Positions 26,433-35,798 are shown, counted from the stretch's first letter. The stretch: 64,000 nt of DNA from Fluviicoccus keumensis (GCF_004217445.1 NZ_SHKX01000013.1:62001-126000), one strand, 5' to 3'. A program made the numbers and translations. The notes: generated from the sequence alone by a model not told the origin.

Positions 26433-26975
26433 ATGAACGCTTCCCCCACCGCCTTTCGTCTCAAGGTACTGGCCCTCTCCGCCCTGCTGGCGGCGCTGAC
26501 CGGCGGCCTGCTCTATCTGGGCGCCGACCCTGAAACCCGGACGGCGGACACGCCCGCCGGCATCCCCGCCACGTCGGTTCCCGCCGTGCGGCCGATCGCC
26601 GCCCCGGCAGAGGCCGCCGTGGAAGGCGAATTGCTGCTGGGCAACCCGGTGGTGACGATGAACGTGGAAAAAGGCGTGCTGGAAGCGCAGCTGGCGCTGA
26701 CGGTGCGCCTGCCCGGACAGGCGGCGGTGGCGGGTACGGTCTCGGTCTCGGGGGAACCGCGCCTGCAGGAAGGCACCACGCGGTTTTTTCTGAACAATCC
26801 GGCTATCGGCCAACAGACGCTGCCCGGATTGCCGGAAGCCGAAGCAGCGCGCGTCAACCGGGCGCTGACGCGCGCGGTAGCCGATTACTTCCGGGAACGG
26901 GCGGTATTCGCCCCGCAGGAAGCGGCGGCGCTGAACCTGACGCCGCTGCGGGTGAAACTGGCGCGCAACGCCTGA
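26433..26975 (+). CDS. Small membrane-anchored periplasmic protein, unknown function
   Basis: 180 residues, starting nine bases after the regulator's stop, so probably the last gene of that operon. One N-terminal helix (LKVLALSALLAALTGGLLYLG) lacks a clear cleavage or lipobox cysteine, followed by a proline/alanine linker. A beta-rich domain then holds VEGELLLGNPVVTMNVEKGVLEA, TRFFLNNPAIG and a C-terminal amphipathic stretch. The pattern loosely recalls YceB/DUF1439 lipid-binding proteins, but this is weak. No enzymatic residues are evident. Confidence 0.72.
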   Translation: MNASPTAFRLKVLALSALLAALTGGLLYLGADPETRTADTPAGIPATSVPAVRPIAAPAEAAVEGELLLGNPVVTMNVEKGVLEAQLALTVRLPGQAAVAGTVSVSGEPRLQEGTTRFFLNNPAIGQQTLPGLPEAEAARVNRALTRAVADYFRERAVFAPQEAAALNLTPLRVKLARNA

Positions 26976-27380
26976 TCAGCGGAAACGCACCGGCTCCCCG
27001 GCCTTGTTGAAGGCCAGGAACTGGCTGACCCGTCCCTGCTCGATGGCCTCGACCATCATCTTCAACGGCTGTACCGCCTCGTCGCCGGACGGGGCGAAAC
27101 CGGCCTTGCCGGACATCCCCGCCACGAACAGCATGTCCCAGTCCTGCCCGGTAGCCTTCGACTCTTCCAGCAACGCCGGAAAGCCGCTGAGTTCTTCCGG
27201 CAGCTTGTCAACGCAAACGGCAGGCAGCAGATAGCCGCCGGAACGGGATTCGAAACGCTCAACCTGCTCGGGCGAGGCCTTTTCCGGCATTTCGGCGCGG
27301 GCGAAAACCAGCAACAGGCGCTGCGGTTCCGGCTGTTGCCGGGCGGCGGTCAGCAGGTCGTCAAAATTGTTGATGTTCAT
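26976..27380 (-). CDS. Conserved hypothetical cytoplasmic protein (about 134 residues)
   Basis: 134 residues starting MNINNFDDLLTAARQQPEPQR. No signal or membrane segment. The pattern (LLLVFARAEMP, LLPAVCVDKLPEEL, DWDMLFVAGM, PLKMMVEAIEQG, FLAFNKAGEPVRF) resembles small proteins that are often annotated, doubtfully, as ribonucleotide reductase subunit alpha; no reductase residues are visible. The start at 27380 is chosen over a longer frame because homologous-looking sequence begins there. Converges with the preceding gene, with no gap between the two stops. Confidence 0.75.
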   Translation of the reverse strand: MNINNFDDLLTAARQQPEPQRLLLVFARAEMPEKASPEQVERFESRSGGYLLPAVCVDKLPEELSGFPALLEESKATGQDWDMLFVAGMSGKAGFAPSGDEAVQPLKMMVEAIEQGRVSQFLAFNKAGEPVRFR

Positions 27381-27574
27381 GGCGGGGCTCAGGAGGGTCA
27401 GTCCTGAGCAGTATAGGTCGCAGGGGTGATCGGGACAGCTGGCCGGATGGGGGGCTGGCACCCTCCGTCAGTCTAAGCCACCCCCGAGTGGCTGCCGGGG
27501 GAAAATGGCGGCACAAGGCGGGTTGCCCGGTGTTAAACTGGCTTTTTTGGCGTGAAGGATCAGGAAAGCAACCG

Positions 27575-28909
27575 ATGAGGATGCCTGAGGGAAAAGGCCG
27601 CTGGGCGGTCACAACGGCGCTGGCGCTGGCGTTGTCAGCTTGTGGCGGAGGAGATGGCGTCGACGGTGGCGAGGTTTGCACGCCCGCCGCCGAGAAGGCG
27701 TGGGCGCATGCCCATCTGGATGATGTCTACCTGTGGTACAAGGACATCATTGATGTTCCGCCGACCAATTACAAACGGGTCGAGGATTATTTTTCCGCCC
27801 TGCTGGTAAAACCGCGTGACCGTTTCAGCTTCGTAACCGGTAAGGCCGCCTTTGATGCTTTTCATGAAACCGGTGCAAGTGTCGATTATGGCGTTCTCTG
27901 GTCGTACGATCCCTCCTTGGGCAATGCCCTGAGGGCGGAATTCATCGAGCCCGGCTCACCGGCTGATGCCGGGGGGGTGCACAGAGGCGATATCCTCGTG
28001 GGAGTGAACGGTGTATCCATTGGGTACATCCCCAATCGGGAGCTGGTCCGGTCCCTGAACCCACTGCCCAGGGAAAGAGTCGAGCTGATCCTGAATGATC
28101 GCAGCGGTCTGAATTTTCGGTACGTCACCCTGTATGCCAGTGAGTTCATACACCAGCCCGTGCCCCGGGTTTCCGTACTGAACCGTCCGGACGGAAGCCG
28201 GGTCGGCTATGTGCTTTTCAATGACCATATCCGCACGGCCACTGACGGGCTGGCTAAAGCCATTGCCCAGCTCAAGGCTGCGGGGGTATCGGATGTCGTC
28301 CTGGATCTCCGCTACAACGGCGGCGGTTATCTGTCCGTGGCATCGCAATTGGCATACATGCTCAGTGGTCCGAATACCAGCGGTCAGGTTTTCGGCCGGC
28401 TGTCTTACAATGACAAGCATACGGCCGAGAACTCGGTTGTTCCTTTTATCCCCTATGATAACCAGGGGGTCGATCTGCCTCGCCTGAATCTGAATCGGGT
28501 GTATGTACTCACCGACAGCCGCACCTGTTCCGCCAGCGAAAGCGTGATCAATGGCTTGCGGCCGTTCATGAATGTCGTCCTGGTCGGCGCCTCCACTTGC
28601 GGTAAGCCCTACGGATTCCGGCAAACCGATTATTGTGACAAGGCGTATTTTGCCGTGCGCCTCAAAATGGCCAATCAATCGGGGGATTCGGTTCCCGAGA
28701 CCGGTTTTACCATGGATTGCCCAGTCCGGGATGACTTGCAAACGCCCTTGGGGGACGAGCATGAACCGCTGTTGTCGGCGGCCCTGACCATGCAGGCAAA
28801 CGGAAGCTGTCCCAACGCGGCGGCGGCACGCATGAGGAGTCCGACGACCGCACCTCCTCCCATGCCATTGCCACGCAATCCCTGGCGCGAAAACCTGCTA
28901 GATCGCTGA
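27575..28909 (+). CDS. S41-family C-terminal processing peptidase, lipoprotein
   Basis: 444 residues. A lipoprotein signal ends in the lipobox LALSAC, then a Gly-rich linker. An N-terminal cap region (WAHAHLDDVYLWYKDI) is followed by a PDZ domain (FIEPGSPADAGGVHRGDILVGVNGV). The S41 serine protease domain has DLRYNGGGYLSVASQLA and the nucleophile box CSASESVINGLRPF at 318-331, then GKPYGF. This arrangement is that of Tsp/CtpA-like peptidases in the outer-membrane lipoprotein subgroup. The start ATG 27575 has AGGAAAG upstream; 29 open codons before it are ignored. The gene looks less GC-rich than its neighbours. The C-terminus ends in a short proline-rich tail. Confidence 0.9.
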   Translation: MRMPEGKGRWAVTTALALALSACGGGDGVDGGEVCTPAAEKAWAHAHLDDVYLWYKDIIDVPPTNYKRVEDYFSALLVKPRDRFSFVTGKAAFDAFHETGASVDYGVLWSYDPSLGNALRAEFIEPGSPADAGGVHRGDILVGVNGVSIGYIPNRELVRSLNPLPRERVELILNDRSGLNFRYVTLYASEFIHQPVPRVSVLNRPDGSRVGYVLFNDHIRTATDGLAKAIAQLKAAGVSDVVLDLRYNGGGYLSVASQLAYMLSGPNTSGQVFGRLSYNDKHTAENSVVPFIPYDNQGVDLPRLNLNRVYVLTDSRTCSASESVINGLRPFMNVVLVGASTCGKPYGFRQTDYCDKAYFAVRLKMANQSGDSVPETGFTMDCPVRDDLQTPLGDEHEPLLSAALTMQANGSCPNAAAARMRSPTTAPPPMPLPRNPWRENLLDR

Positions 28910-28990
28910 GTCTGGTTTGGGCCGCGCCTTCGGCTGATCAGGCCCTTCGGGGCTGCCGCAGGCGGTCGTTCAACCGGCTCGCTCTTAACG

Positions 28991-29263
28991 CTAGGGCCAG
29001 AGGCCTGAAAGCAGCCAGATCGTAGTGGCCAGAATGACCAGCCCCACCACTTCAACGAATGACGCCACAAAGCCGTTAGCCTGATCAAGCCCGCCCAACG
29101 CTTCCTTGGGAAACCGGTCAATCGTGACCACGCGGAGCGCCACCCAGCCGATTGACCAGCCGATGGTCTCTACGCAGAAATCCCAGGCCAGCCACCACAG
29201 GGCGCGCAGTATGCCGACGAGGATGCTCTTCGGGAGGTCGAACAGGTCTGTGGGATCGAGCAT
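28991..29263 (-). CDS. Small hypothetical membrane protein
   Basis: 90 residues with two or three hydrophobic stretches (ILVGILRALWWLAWDFCVETIGWSIGWVALRVV and VEVVGLVILATTIWLLSG). No family recognised. The start has only a weak GAGAG upstream. Supported mainly by the consistent membrane-protein composition and absence of a competing gene. Confidence 0.55.
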   Translation of the reverse strand: MLDPTDLFDLPKSILVGILRALWWLAWDFCVETIGWSIGWVALRVVTIDRFPKEALGGLDQANGFVASFVEVVGLVILATTIWLLSGLWP

Positions 29264-29378
29264 TGGGGGCGGACTCTCTTTGGCCGTCTGAAATCAGGGG
29301 CTTTACCCCAAGGCAGGGTCTATCCCCCGCCTCCCTATCATAGGCCAGACCCGCCACCCCCTGAAGGTCCATCGCACA

Positions 29379-30014
29379 TCAAAGCCACCCCAACCCCACC
29401 CCGAACACCAGCAACGCCGTCCCCAACCCCGCAAACAGGCTCCCCACCGTCACCACCCGCTTTCGGGTCGACTCCATGTCATACACCCAGTAACACACCA
29501 CATAAAACGGCAGGTAACCCAGGAAAAAGATCCCCCACGGCGCGCTGCGCCCCCACCACGCCCAGTCCCACACCAGCATGCCCGCCGCGTTCAGCATCAT
29601 CTCCACGCACACGCTCAACGCCGAGAACACCGCCGCGAACCACCAGCGGTTATTCACCCCCAGCCACTTCAGCTTCTTGTCCTTCGGCAACCCCATCGTC
29701 GCCATGATGCCGGTAATGGCGAACATGAAAGTGATCTCGATCGTCAGCCCCATCAGCAGCAGCAACGAGGTATCCCCGGCAATGCCCCACACCGGCGCGT
29801 AGCCGGAAAAATGGAACACCAACCCGTTCCAGATCTCGTTGAACCAGTCCATGCCCCAGAACGCCAGCCCCGCCAGCACCCGGCCGGTGTTGCCCCGGTC
29901 CAGTTCCATGAAATACACGTACAGCACCACCAGCAGCATCGGGATCACCATCCACGACACGTGCGAGGTGTCCCGCAATACCGCCAGCGACCGGGCGGAA
30001 GCTTCACTGACCAT
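29379..30014 (-). CDS. Polytopic inner-membrane protein of unknown function
   Basis: 211 residues with about six membrane helices (VIPMLLVVLYVYFMEL, VLAGLAFWGMDWFNEIWNGLVF, LLLLMGLTIEITFMFAITGIMA, WFAAVFSALSVCVEMMLNAAG, IFFLGYLPFYVVCYWVY, SLFAGLGTALLVFGVGLG). Acidic residues inside helices (WFNEIWN, IEITFMF, SVCVEMML) suggest a functional polar core. The start at 30014 has AGGGG eight bases before; a longer frame runs into the divergent AraC promoter. It is divergent from an AraC-family regulator that may control it. No named family is recognised. Confidence 0.75.
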   Translation of the reverse strand: MVSEASARSLAVLRDTSHVSWMVIPMLLVVLYVYFMELDRGNTGRVLAGLAFWGMDWFNEIWNGLVFHFSGYAPVWGIAGDTSLLLLMGLTIEITFMFAITGIMATMGLPKDKKLKWLGVNNRWWFAAVFSALSVCVEMMLNAAGMLVWDWAWWGRSAPWGIFFLGYLPFYVVCYWVYDMESTRKRVVTVGSLFAGLGTALLVFGVGLGWL

Positions 30015-30117
30015 GATCAGACCCCTGTAATCGAAAGACCGGATTGATGCCGACCCGGTTTCCCCGGCGGCGCAATCCGCTAGACTGCAGTATGGAAAAA
30101 ACACTCACGGCCCGCTT

Positions 30118-31143
30118 ATGAATCCCGGACACCCCCTTGCGCAAAACGGCCACGGCAGCGTCAGCCGCGCGCTGGTGCAGACCGTGCTGGACGCGGTGCG
30201 GGACACACCCCTGCCGCAGGCCGAGTCCCTGCAACGCCTGCTGGCCGATGCCTCCACGCCGATTCCGCTCGAAAAACTGGAAGACCTGCTGGACGCCTAT
30301 GCCGATCGCGCCGGTCCGGCATGCGGCCTGGCGCTGGGCGCGCAGGCGCGGCCCGCCACCTTCAGCGCCTTGGGCTATCTGGCCATGAGCAGTCGCACGC
30401 TGGGGGAAGCGGTCAGCCTGATGCCGTCCTATGAAAGCGTGGTGATGGATGTGGGCCTGACGACGCTGACCCGCGACGGCGACACGGTACAGCTGACCTG
30501 GGGCCTGCGCGACCGGCGGCCGCATCCGGTGCTGGAGGATTTCATCCTGGCGTCCTGGCTCAGCCTGGGCCGCTGGCTGGTGGGCCGCGACCTGACGCCG
30601 GACGCCGTCGCCTTCACCCACGATGTCCCCGCCGACCCGGCTCCCTACCGCCGCTATTTCCCCTGCCGTCAGGATTACCGACAACTGCAGGCGGGCATGC
30701 GCTTTCCCGCCGCCTGGCTGGACTTACCGGTGCTGCACGCCGACCCCGACCTGCACGCGTTGATGCTGGACCGCGCCCGCGTCTTGCAGGCGGCGCAACC
30801 GGTGACCGGCGTCTGGAGCCGTCGGGTGCTGGCGGTGCTGCCCGACTTGCTGCCCCGGCAGCAGGCCACCATGCCGGAAGTGGCGACGCGGCTGGACGTC
30901 AGCGAACGCAGCCTGCGGCGGCGGCTGGCGGAGGAAGGGGAAAGCTTTCAGGAGTTGTTGCAGGAACAGCGGCGGCAACTGGCCTGCCACTATCTGCGCA
31001 ATGAACGGCTGGGGCTGCTGGATATTGCGTTGTTGCTGGGCTATGCGGAGCACAGCGCCTTTTCGACGGCCTTCCGGCAGTGGTACGGGGTGACGCCGGG
31101 GCAGTTTCGGGTCGGGAATCAGGCCGGGCGCAGCCCGGCCTGA
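30118..31143 (+). CDS. AraC-family transcriptional regulator
   Basis: 341 residues. The N-terminal effector domain (about 1-230) is of the AraC_binding_2/OruR-like type (GLALGAQARPATFSALGYLAMSSRTLGEAV). The C-terminal double helix-turn-helix is MPEVATRLDVSERSLRRRLAEEGESFQELL and LLDIALLLGYAEHSAFSTAFRQWYGVTPGQFR. The start is the ATG at 30118. It is divergent from the membrane protein and followed, convergently, by a 3-hydroxyacyl-CoA dehydrogenase only nine bases away. The inducer is unknown. Confidence 0.93.
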   Translation: MNPGHPLAQNGHGSVSRALVQTVLDAVRDTPLPQAESLQRLLADASTPIPLEKLEDLLDAYADRAGPACGLALGAQARPATFSALGYLAMSSRTLGEAVSLMPSYESVVMDVGLTTLTRDGDTVQLTWGLRDRRPHPVLEDFILASWLSLGRWLVGRDLTPDAVAFTHDVPADPAPYRRYFPCRQDYRQLQAGMRFPAAWLDLPVLHADPDLHALMLDRARVLQAAQPVTGVWSRRVLAVLPDLLPRQQATMPEVATRLDVSERSLRRRLAEEGESFQELLQEQRRQLACHYLRNERLGLLDIALLLGYAEHSAFSTAFRQWYGVTPGQFRVGNQAGRSPA

Positions 31144-31151
31144 CAAACAAC

Positions 31152-31919
31152 TTACTTCGGCGCCATCCGCAGCGAGCCATCCAACCGGATCGTCTCACCG
31201 TTCAGCATCGGGTTGCCGATAATGGCGGCGGCGAGGCTGGCGAATTCCACCGGACGACCCAGACGGGCCGGGAACGGTACGGAAGCGCCCAACGAGTCAC
31301 GGGCTTCCTGCGGCAGCGCCATCAGCATCGGGGTTTCGAACAGGCCGGGGGCGATGGTGACGACGCGGATGCCGTAGCGCGAGAATTCGCGGGCCAACGG
31401 CAGGGTCATGCCGACAACACCGGCCTTGGAAGCGGAGTACGCGGGCTGGCCGATCTGGCCGTCAAAGGCGGCGACGGAGGCGGTGTTGATGATCACGCCG
31501 CGCTCGCCTTCACCGTTCGGGGCCAGCTTCGACATGGCGGCGGCGGCCAGGCGGATGACGTTGAAGGTGCCGACCAGATTGACCTGGATAACGCGGTTGA
31601 AACGCTCCAGCGAAGCCGGACCTTCCTTGCCCAGCGCCTTCTCGGGGGTGCCGATACCGGCGCAGTTGATGGCGCCGTGCAGGCCGCCCAGTTCGTTCAG
31701 CGCCACGTCGACGGCCTTCTGCACGTCGGCTTCCGAACACACATCCGTCTTCACGAAACGCACGGCCGCGCCCAGTTCGGCCACCAGCGCCGCGCCGGAA
31801 GCTTCGTTCACGTCCATGATCACGGCCTTGCCGCCATCGGCCACGATGCGGCGCACGGTGGCTTCGCCCAGACCGGACGCGCCGCCGGTCACCAGAAAGA
31901 CGCTGTTTGCGATTTGCAT
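31152..31919 (-). CDS. SDR-family 3-hydroxyacyl-CoA dehydrogenase (type 2-like)
   Basis: 255 residues. NAD-binding motif TGGASGLGEA at about 11-20, NCAGIG, and the catalytic Ser (NTASVAAF) with YSASKAG. The insertion IGTPEKALGKEGPASLERF and LFETPMLMALPQEARDSLGA are characteristic of type 2 3-hydroxyacyl-CoA dehydrogenases, which oxidise 3-hydroxyacyl-CoA in fatty-acid or branched-chain breakdown. GGAG-like AAAGGA precedes the start (GGAAAGGATG-CTCC order on the minus strand is GGAGCATCCTTTCC). Single gene, convergent with the AraC gene. Confidence 0.9.
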   Translation of the reverse strand: MQIANSVFLVTGGASGLGEATVRRIVADGGKAVIMDVNEASGAALVAELGAAVRFVKTDVCSEADVQKAVDVALNELGGLHGAINCAGIGTPEKALGKEGPASLERFNRVIQVNLVGTFNVIRLAAAAMSKLAPNGEGERGVIINTASVAAFDGQIGQPAYSASKAGVVGMTLPLAREFSRYGIRVVTIAPGLFETPMLMALPQEARDSLGASVPFPARLGRPVEFASLAAAIIGNPMLNGETIRLDGSLRMAPK

Positions 31920-32135
31920 GGAAAGGATGCTCCTTCACGGGGTTAAGATGGGCACCGATATTCCGCCCGAAGCCGCTCGATTTCAAGAGCTTTACCGGAC
32001 GAATATCCAATAAATTCCGCGCATCCCGGTCATGAGCCCAACAAGAAGCCGATGCGAATTGAATGCGAATCCGGTTTCACTTTATGGTCGGAATCGCCCT
32101 GAAAAGAACAATATTTCGCCATTCCGGAGTCCGCC

Positions 32136-33482
32136 ATGCTGCCCTTTGCGCCCACCGCCGCCGTCCGCCAGCTGCAACAGAGCATGCCCGGCGATGCGGG
32201 CATCCTGCCCTTCTTCGGCCGCAGCTTCGATTTCCTCTACGACCCCATCGGCGCGATGCTGGCGATGCGCGAACAGTACGGAGACGTGTTCTGGACGCAG
32301 TCGCTGGGCATCCACGGCGTGTTCATGATCAGCCCGGAAGCCAACCAACTGGTGCTGCGCAACGAGGAAAACGCCTTTTCCAACCATCTGGGCTGGGACT
32401 TCTTCATCGGCAAATTCTTCAAGCGCGGCATCATGCTGCTCGACTTCGAGGAACACCGTTTCCATCGCGGCATCATGCAGGCCGCCTTCAAGAAACCGGC
32501 GCTGGTGCGCTACCTCAGCGGCATGAACCCGGCCATCCGCCAGGGCATCGCCCGCTGGCAGCCCGGTCCGGACTTCAAGGTGCTGCTGCACCTGAAGAAG
32601 CTGACGCTGGACATCGCCACCGAGATCTTCATGGGGGAAAAGCTGGGCCCGGAAGCCGACCGCGTCACCCGCGCCTTCATCGACTGCGTGCTGGCGGGCA
32701 CGGCGCTGGTGCGCTACCCGGTGCCGGGCGGTCGCTGGTATCGCGGACTGAAGGCGCGGGCGGTGCTGGAGGAATTCTTCCGCTCACGGGTAGCGGCCAA
32801 GCGCGCCCACCCCGGCGACGACCTGTTCAGCCGCCTCTGTCTGGCGGAAGACGAGAACGGCCAGAAATTCACCGACGACGATGTCGTCAACCACATGATC
32901 TTCGTGATGATGGCGGCGCACGACACGTCCACCATCACCCTGACCGCCATGTTCTATTACCTGGCGAAACACCCGGAATGGCAGGAGAAGATCCGCGCCG
33001 AAAGCCTGGCGCTGGGCAAGGAATTCATCGACCACGAGGACTTGCCGAAGCTGAACGCGGCGGACATGGTGATGAAGGAGTCGATGCGACTGCTGGCGCC
33101 GGTGCACGGTATTCCGCGCAAGACGGTGAAGGAGGTGCATTTCAAGGGCTTCACCATTCCGGCCGATACCTACGTCATCATCAGCCCGATCGTCACGCAT
33201 CATCTGGCGGACTGGTGGCGGGACCCGGAGAAATTCGACCCGGAACGCTTCAGCAAGGAGCGCAACGAGCACAAGAAGCACATGTACCAGTACCTGCCCT
33301 TCGGCGGTGGCGCGCACATGTGCATCGGCCTGCATTTCGCGGAAATGCAGGTGAAGGCGATCTTGCATCAGGTGGTGCTGAAATACCGCTGGAGCGTGCC
33401 AAAGGACTATGTGATGCCGGTGAATTTCACGTCGCTGCCGACGCCGGCGGACAAGCTGCCGGTGCGGCTGGAGCGCGTCTAG
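32136..33482 (+). CDS. Cytochrome P450
   Basis: 448 residues. Oxygen-binding helix I motif MMAAHDTSTITL, the ExxR motif ESMRL in helix K, and the heme loop PFGGGAHMCIGLHFAEM with the thiolate ligand Cys396. The N-terminus (LQQSMPGDAGILPFFGRSFDFLYDP) is like CYP120/CYP51-type soluble bacterial P450s and has no signal or anchor. The start at 32136 has GGAG upstream; AAGAACAA (an AAnAAnAA match) lies at 32104-32111. Its redox partner is not nearby. The stop overlaps the convergent feoB by four bases. The substrate is unknown; sterol or terpenoid-like substrates are possible. Confidence 0.93.
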   Translation: MLPFAPTAAVRQLQQSMPGDAGILPFFGRSFDFLYDPIGAMLAMREQYGDVFWTQSLGIHGVFMISPEANQLVLRNEENAFSNHLGWDFFIGKFFKRGIMLLDFEEHRFHRGIMQAAFKKPALVRYLSGMNPAIRQGIARWQPGPDFKVLLHLKKLTLDIATEIFMGEKLGPEADRVTRAFIDCVLAGTALVRYPVPGGRWYRGLKARAVLEEFFRSRVAAKRAHPGDDLFSRLCLAEDENGQKFTDDDVVNHMIFVMMAAHDTSTITLTAMFYYLAKHPEWQEKIRAESLALGKEFIDHEDLPKLNAADMVMKESMRLLAPVHGIPRKTVKEVHFKGFTIPADTYVIISPIVTHHLADWWRDPEKFDPERFSKERNEHKKHMYQYLPFGGGAHMCIGLHFAEMQVKAILHQVVLKYRWSVPKDYVMPVNFTSLPTPADKLPVRLERV

Positions 33483-35344
33483 AACCCCAGCGCCCTCGCC
33501 CCTTGGTAAAACACAAACGAAGCCACCCACGCCAGCCCCAATGGCCAGGCCACGGCAAACGCGGTATAGGCCTTGCTTTTCGATTCGGCCAGCAGCGTCG
33601 CCACGGTGGACAGGCAGGGCGTGTACACCAGCGTGAAGATCATGAAGCTGTAGCACTGCACCCAGTCCATGCTCTGCGCGATCTGGTGGCTGAGGGCATC
33701 GCCTTCCAGCCCGTAGATCACCGCCAGCGAACCGACCACGATTTCCTTGGCCACGAAGCCGAAGATCAGTGCGATGGCCATCTGGCCGTCAATGCCGATC
33801 GGCGACAGGATCGGCTCGAAGAACGCCCCGACCATGCCCGCCAGACTATGCGCTCCGGCGACCGGCACGCCCGGCGGCAGATGCGTCATCGCCCACACCA
33901 AGGCCACGCCCAGCGTGATGAATTTGGTGGCGCGGTTCAGGAAGTGCCGGGCCTCTTGCCAGGCGCGCAGCCACAGCATGCGCACGGTGGGCAGGCGGTA
34001 CGGCGGCAACTCCAGCACAAACGGTTCGCGATCCTTGAACTGGCTCTTGAAAATGAACGCCGTGACCACCGCCGTGAATACGCTGAGGAAATACAGGCTG
34101 AACAGCACCAGCGGTGCCTGCTTGCCGGTAAACAGGATGGTGGTGAGGAACAGGAACACCTGCAACCGCGCCGAGCACAGCGAGAAGGGAATGATCAGCA
34201 TGGTCAGCAAGCGCAGCTTGCGCGAGCGCATCACCCGCGTGCCCATCAGCGCCGGCACGTTGCAGCCGAAACCCATCAGGATCATGACAAAACTGCGGCC
34301 GTCCAGCCCCATGCGCGCCATGAAGGCGTCCATCAGGTAGGCGGCGCGCGAGAAATAGCCGGTGTCTTCGACCACCGCCATAAACAGGAAGAAGATGATG
34401 ATGATCGGCACGAAGGTGGCGACGGTAGCGAGACCGTCCCACAGGCCGTCCAGCAGGAAGCCGGACAGCAGCGGCGGTGCCCACGACAACAGCGGCGTCA
34501 GCACGTCGGCCTTCAGCCAGCCCTGCGCAAAGTCGACGCCGTCCTGCAAAGGCGCGCCCAGCAGGTAAACGGCCTCGAACAGCAAGAAGAGGATGCCGAA
34601 GAACAGCGGCAGCCCCAGCCAGGGGTGCAGCAGCCAATGGTCAAGACGGTTGGAAAGCTTGTCGGAGGCCAGCGCCGGAACGTCGACGGCGGCCTGCGCC
34701 AGCGAAGCGGTCTGCAGGCGCAAGGCGCTGTCTTCCGGCAGCGCGGCGAAGGCGCTGTCCGGCACCTGCACCGGGGCGGATTTCGCCAGAGCCTGCTGGA
34801 AGGTCGGGATCACCTGGTTCATGCCCTGCCCCAGCTTGGCGCTGATGGCCGCTACCGGCATGCCCAGTTTTTGCGACAGCACCTCGGTCTGGATGCGGAT
34901 GCCCATCTGGTCGGCTTCGTCCTTCATGTTGACGAACAGCACGGCGGGCAGGCCCAGCGCCTTGATTTGCAGGGCGATATGCAGCTGGCGCTCGATCTGG
35001 ACGGCATTCACCACCAGCGCCACCAGGTCGACGGGATTACGGGTCAGGAATTCACGGACGACAGCTTCGTCATCGGAGAAGCCGCGCATGTCGTAGATGC
35101 CGGGCAGGTCGACAACTTCAACGACGCTGTCGCCGACAATCAGCCGGGCCGACAGCAGGTCAACCGTCACCCCCGGCCAATTGCCGATGCGGGCCGAAGC
35201 GCCGGTGAGACGGTTGAAGAAAGTGGATTTTCCGGTGTTGGGCATGCCGATGATGGCTACCCGGCGGCGTGTTCCCGGTTCAGGCGAAGACGACGGTGAT
35301 GCCGGCGGCATCTTGGCGGCGCATGATGACATCGGTCGTTCCAA
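33479..35344 (-). CDS. feoB: Ferrous iron transporter FeoB
   Basis: 621 residues, at the short end for FeoB. The cytoplasmic G domain has G1 GMPNTGKST (33-41), DLPGIYD (G3) and NMKDEAD (G4), then a helical GDI-like region. The membrane domain has paired gate motifs around FGCNVPALMGTRVMRSRKLRLLTMLIIPF and FGFVAKEIVVGSLAVIYG. It imports Fe2+ across the inner membrane. The annotated start overlaps feoA by 65 bases; later starts at 35332 or 35311 are also possible. Co-transcribed with feoA and presumably Fur-controlled. Confidence 0.95.
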   Translation of the reverse strand: MERPMSSCAAKMPPASPSSSPEPGTRRRVAIIGMPNTGKSTFFNRLTGASARIGNWPGVTVDLLSARLIVGDSVVEVVDLPGIYDMRGFSDDEAVVREFLTRNPVDLVALVVNAVQIERQLHIALQIKALGLPAVLFVNMKDEADQMGIRIQTEVLSQKLGMPVAAISAKLGQGMNQVIPTFQQALAKSAPVQVPDSAFAALPEDSALRLQTASLAQAAVDVPALASDKLSNRLDHWLLHPWLGLPLFFGILFLLFEAVYLLGAPLQDGVDFAQGWLKADVLTPLLSWAPPLLSGFLLDGLWDGLATVATFVPIIIIFFLFMAVVEDTGYFSRAAYLMDAFMARMGLDGRSFVMILMGFGCNVPALMGTRVMRSRKLRLLTMLIIPFSLCSARLQVFLFLTTILFTGKQAPLVLFSLYFLSVFTAVVTAFIFKSQFKDREPFVLELPPYRLPTVRMLWLRAWQEARHFLNRATKFITLGVALVWAMTHLPPGVPVAGAHSLAGMVGAFFEPILSPIGIDGQMAIALIFGFVAKEIVVGSLAVIYGLEGDALSHQIAQSMDWVQCYSFMIFTLVYTPCLSTVATLLAESKSKAYTAFAVAWPLGLAWVASFVFYQGARALGF

Positions 35345-35534
35345 TTCTCAGATGGAGGGGCCCGGCAAAGGGGGCGCGGCGGACGACTTCAATCATTTCA
35401 CCCACACGCAGGCCAAGGGCGCTCAGGCGGTGGGAGAATTCCGGCGAGACGGAAATACCGGCGATGGTGGCCTTGCGGCCGGTGGCCAGGCGGTGCAGCG
35501 GGTTCAGTGCGACGTTCGCGGTCATGGCGTTCAC
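35280..35534 (-). CDS. feoA: FeoA family protein
   Basis: 84-residue SH3-like protein that assists FeoB: ALNPLHRLATGRKATIAGISVS, HRLSALGLRVGEMIEVVRRAPFAGPLHLRIGTTDVIMRRQDA. The start is GTG 35534, with AGAGA six bases before; ATG 35525 is the alternative. It overlaps the feoB start, consistent with translational coupling. Confidence 0.92.
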   Translation of the reverse strand: MNAMTANVALNPLHRLATGRKATIAGISVSPEFSHRLSALGLRVGEMIEVVRRAPFAGPLHLRIGTTDVIMRRQDAAGITVVFA

Positions 35535-35544
35535 ACAATCTCTA

Positions 35545-35641
35545 AATGAGAAACAATTGCATTATCACGCAAGCGATAACGGATTGCAAGTGAGAATGAT
35601 TGCCTTTTGGCAATGATCCTCAGTACTGATAATAATCAATT
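35545..35641 (-). promoter_or_regulatory. Fur-like boxes upstream of feoAB
   Basis: An AT-rich stretch has three candidates: AATGAGAAACAATTGCATTATC (35545-35566 region), the 13-base arms GAGAATGATTGCC / GGCAATGATCCTC around TTTT (35592-35621, two mismatches), and TGATAATAATCA near 35627. Repeated GATAAT-like hexamers match the Fur consensus. Confidence 0.65.
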
Positions 35642-35798
35642 CCCGTAATAAATAAAAGGTTATTTCAATTTGTAACAACAAATTTGTCAGGCGCCGGCTT
35701 GCACGCCGGACGCTTCATCTGTTTCTATCGGTGGAGGCTCCGGTACAGCATAACAAGACCTCGCCGGACCCTGACACTGGCCATAAGAAGAGGGTTTC

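Noticed and set aside
32063..35299. 1078-codon plus-strand frame across the P450 and feoB genes
   Set aside because: Out-of-frame shadow of the P450 gene continuing antisense to feoB; the protein is Gln/His/Arg-rich and has no family match.
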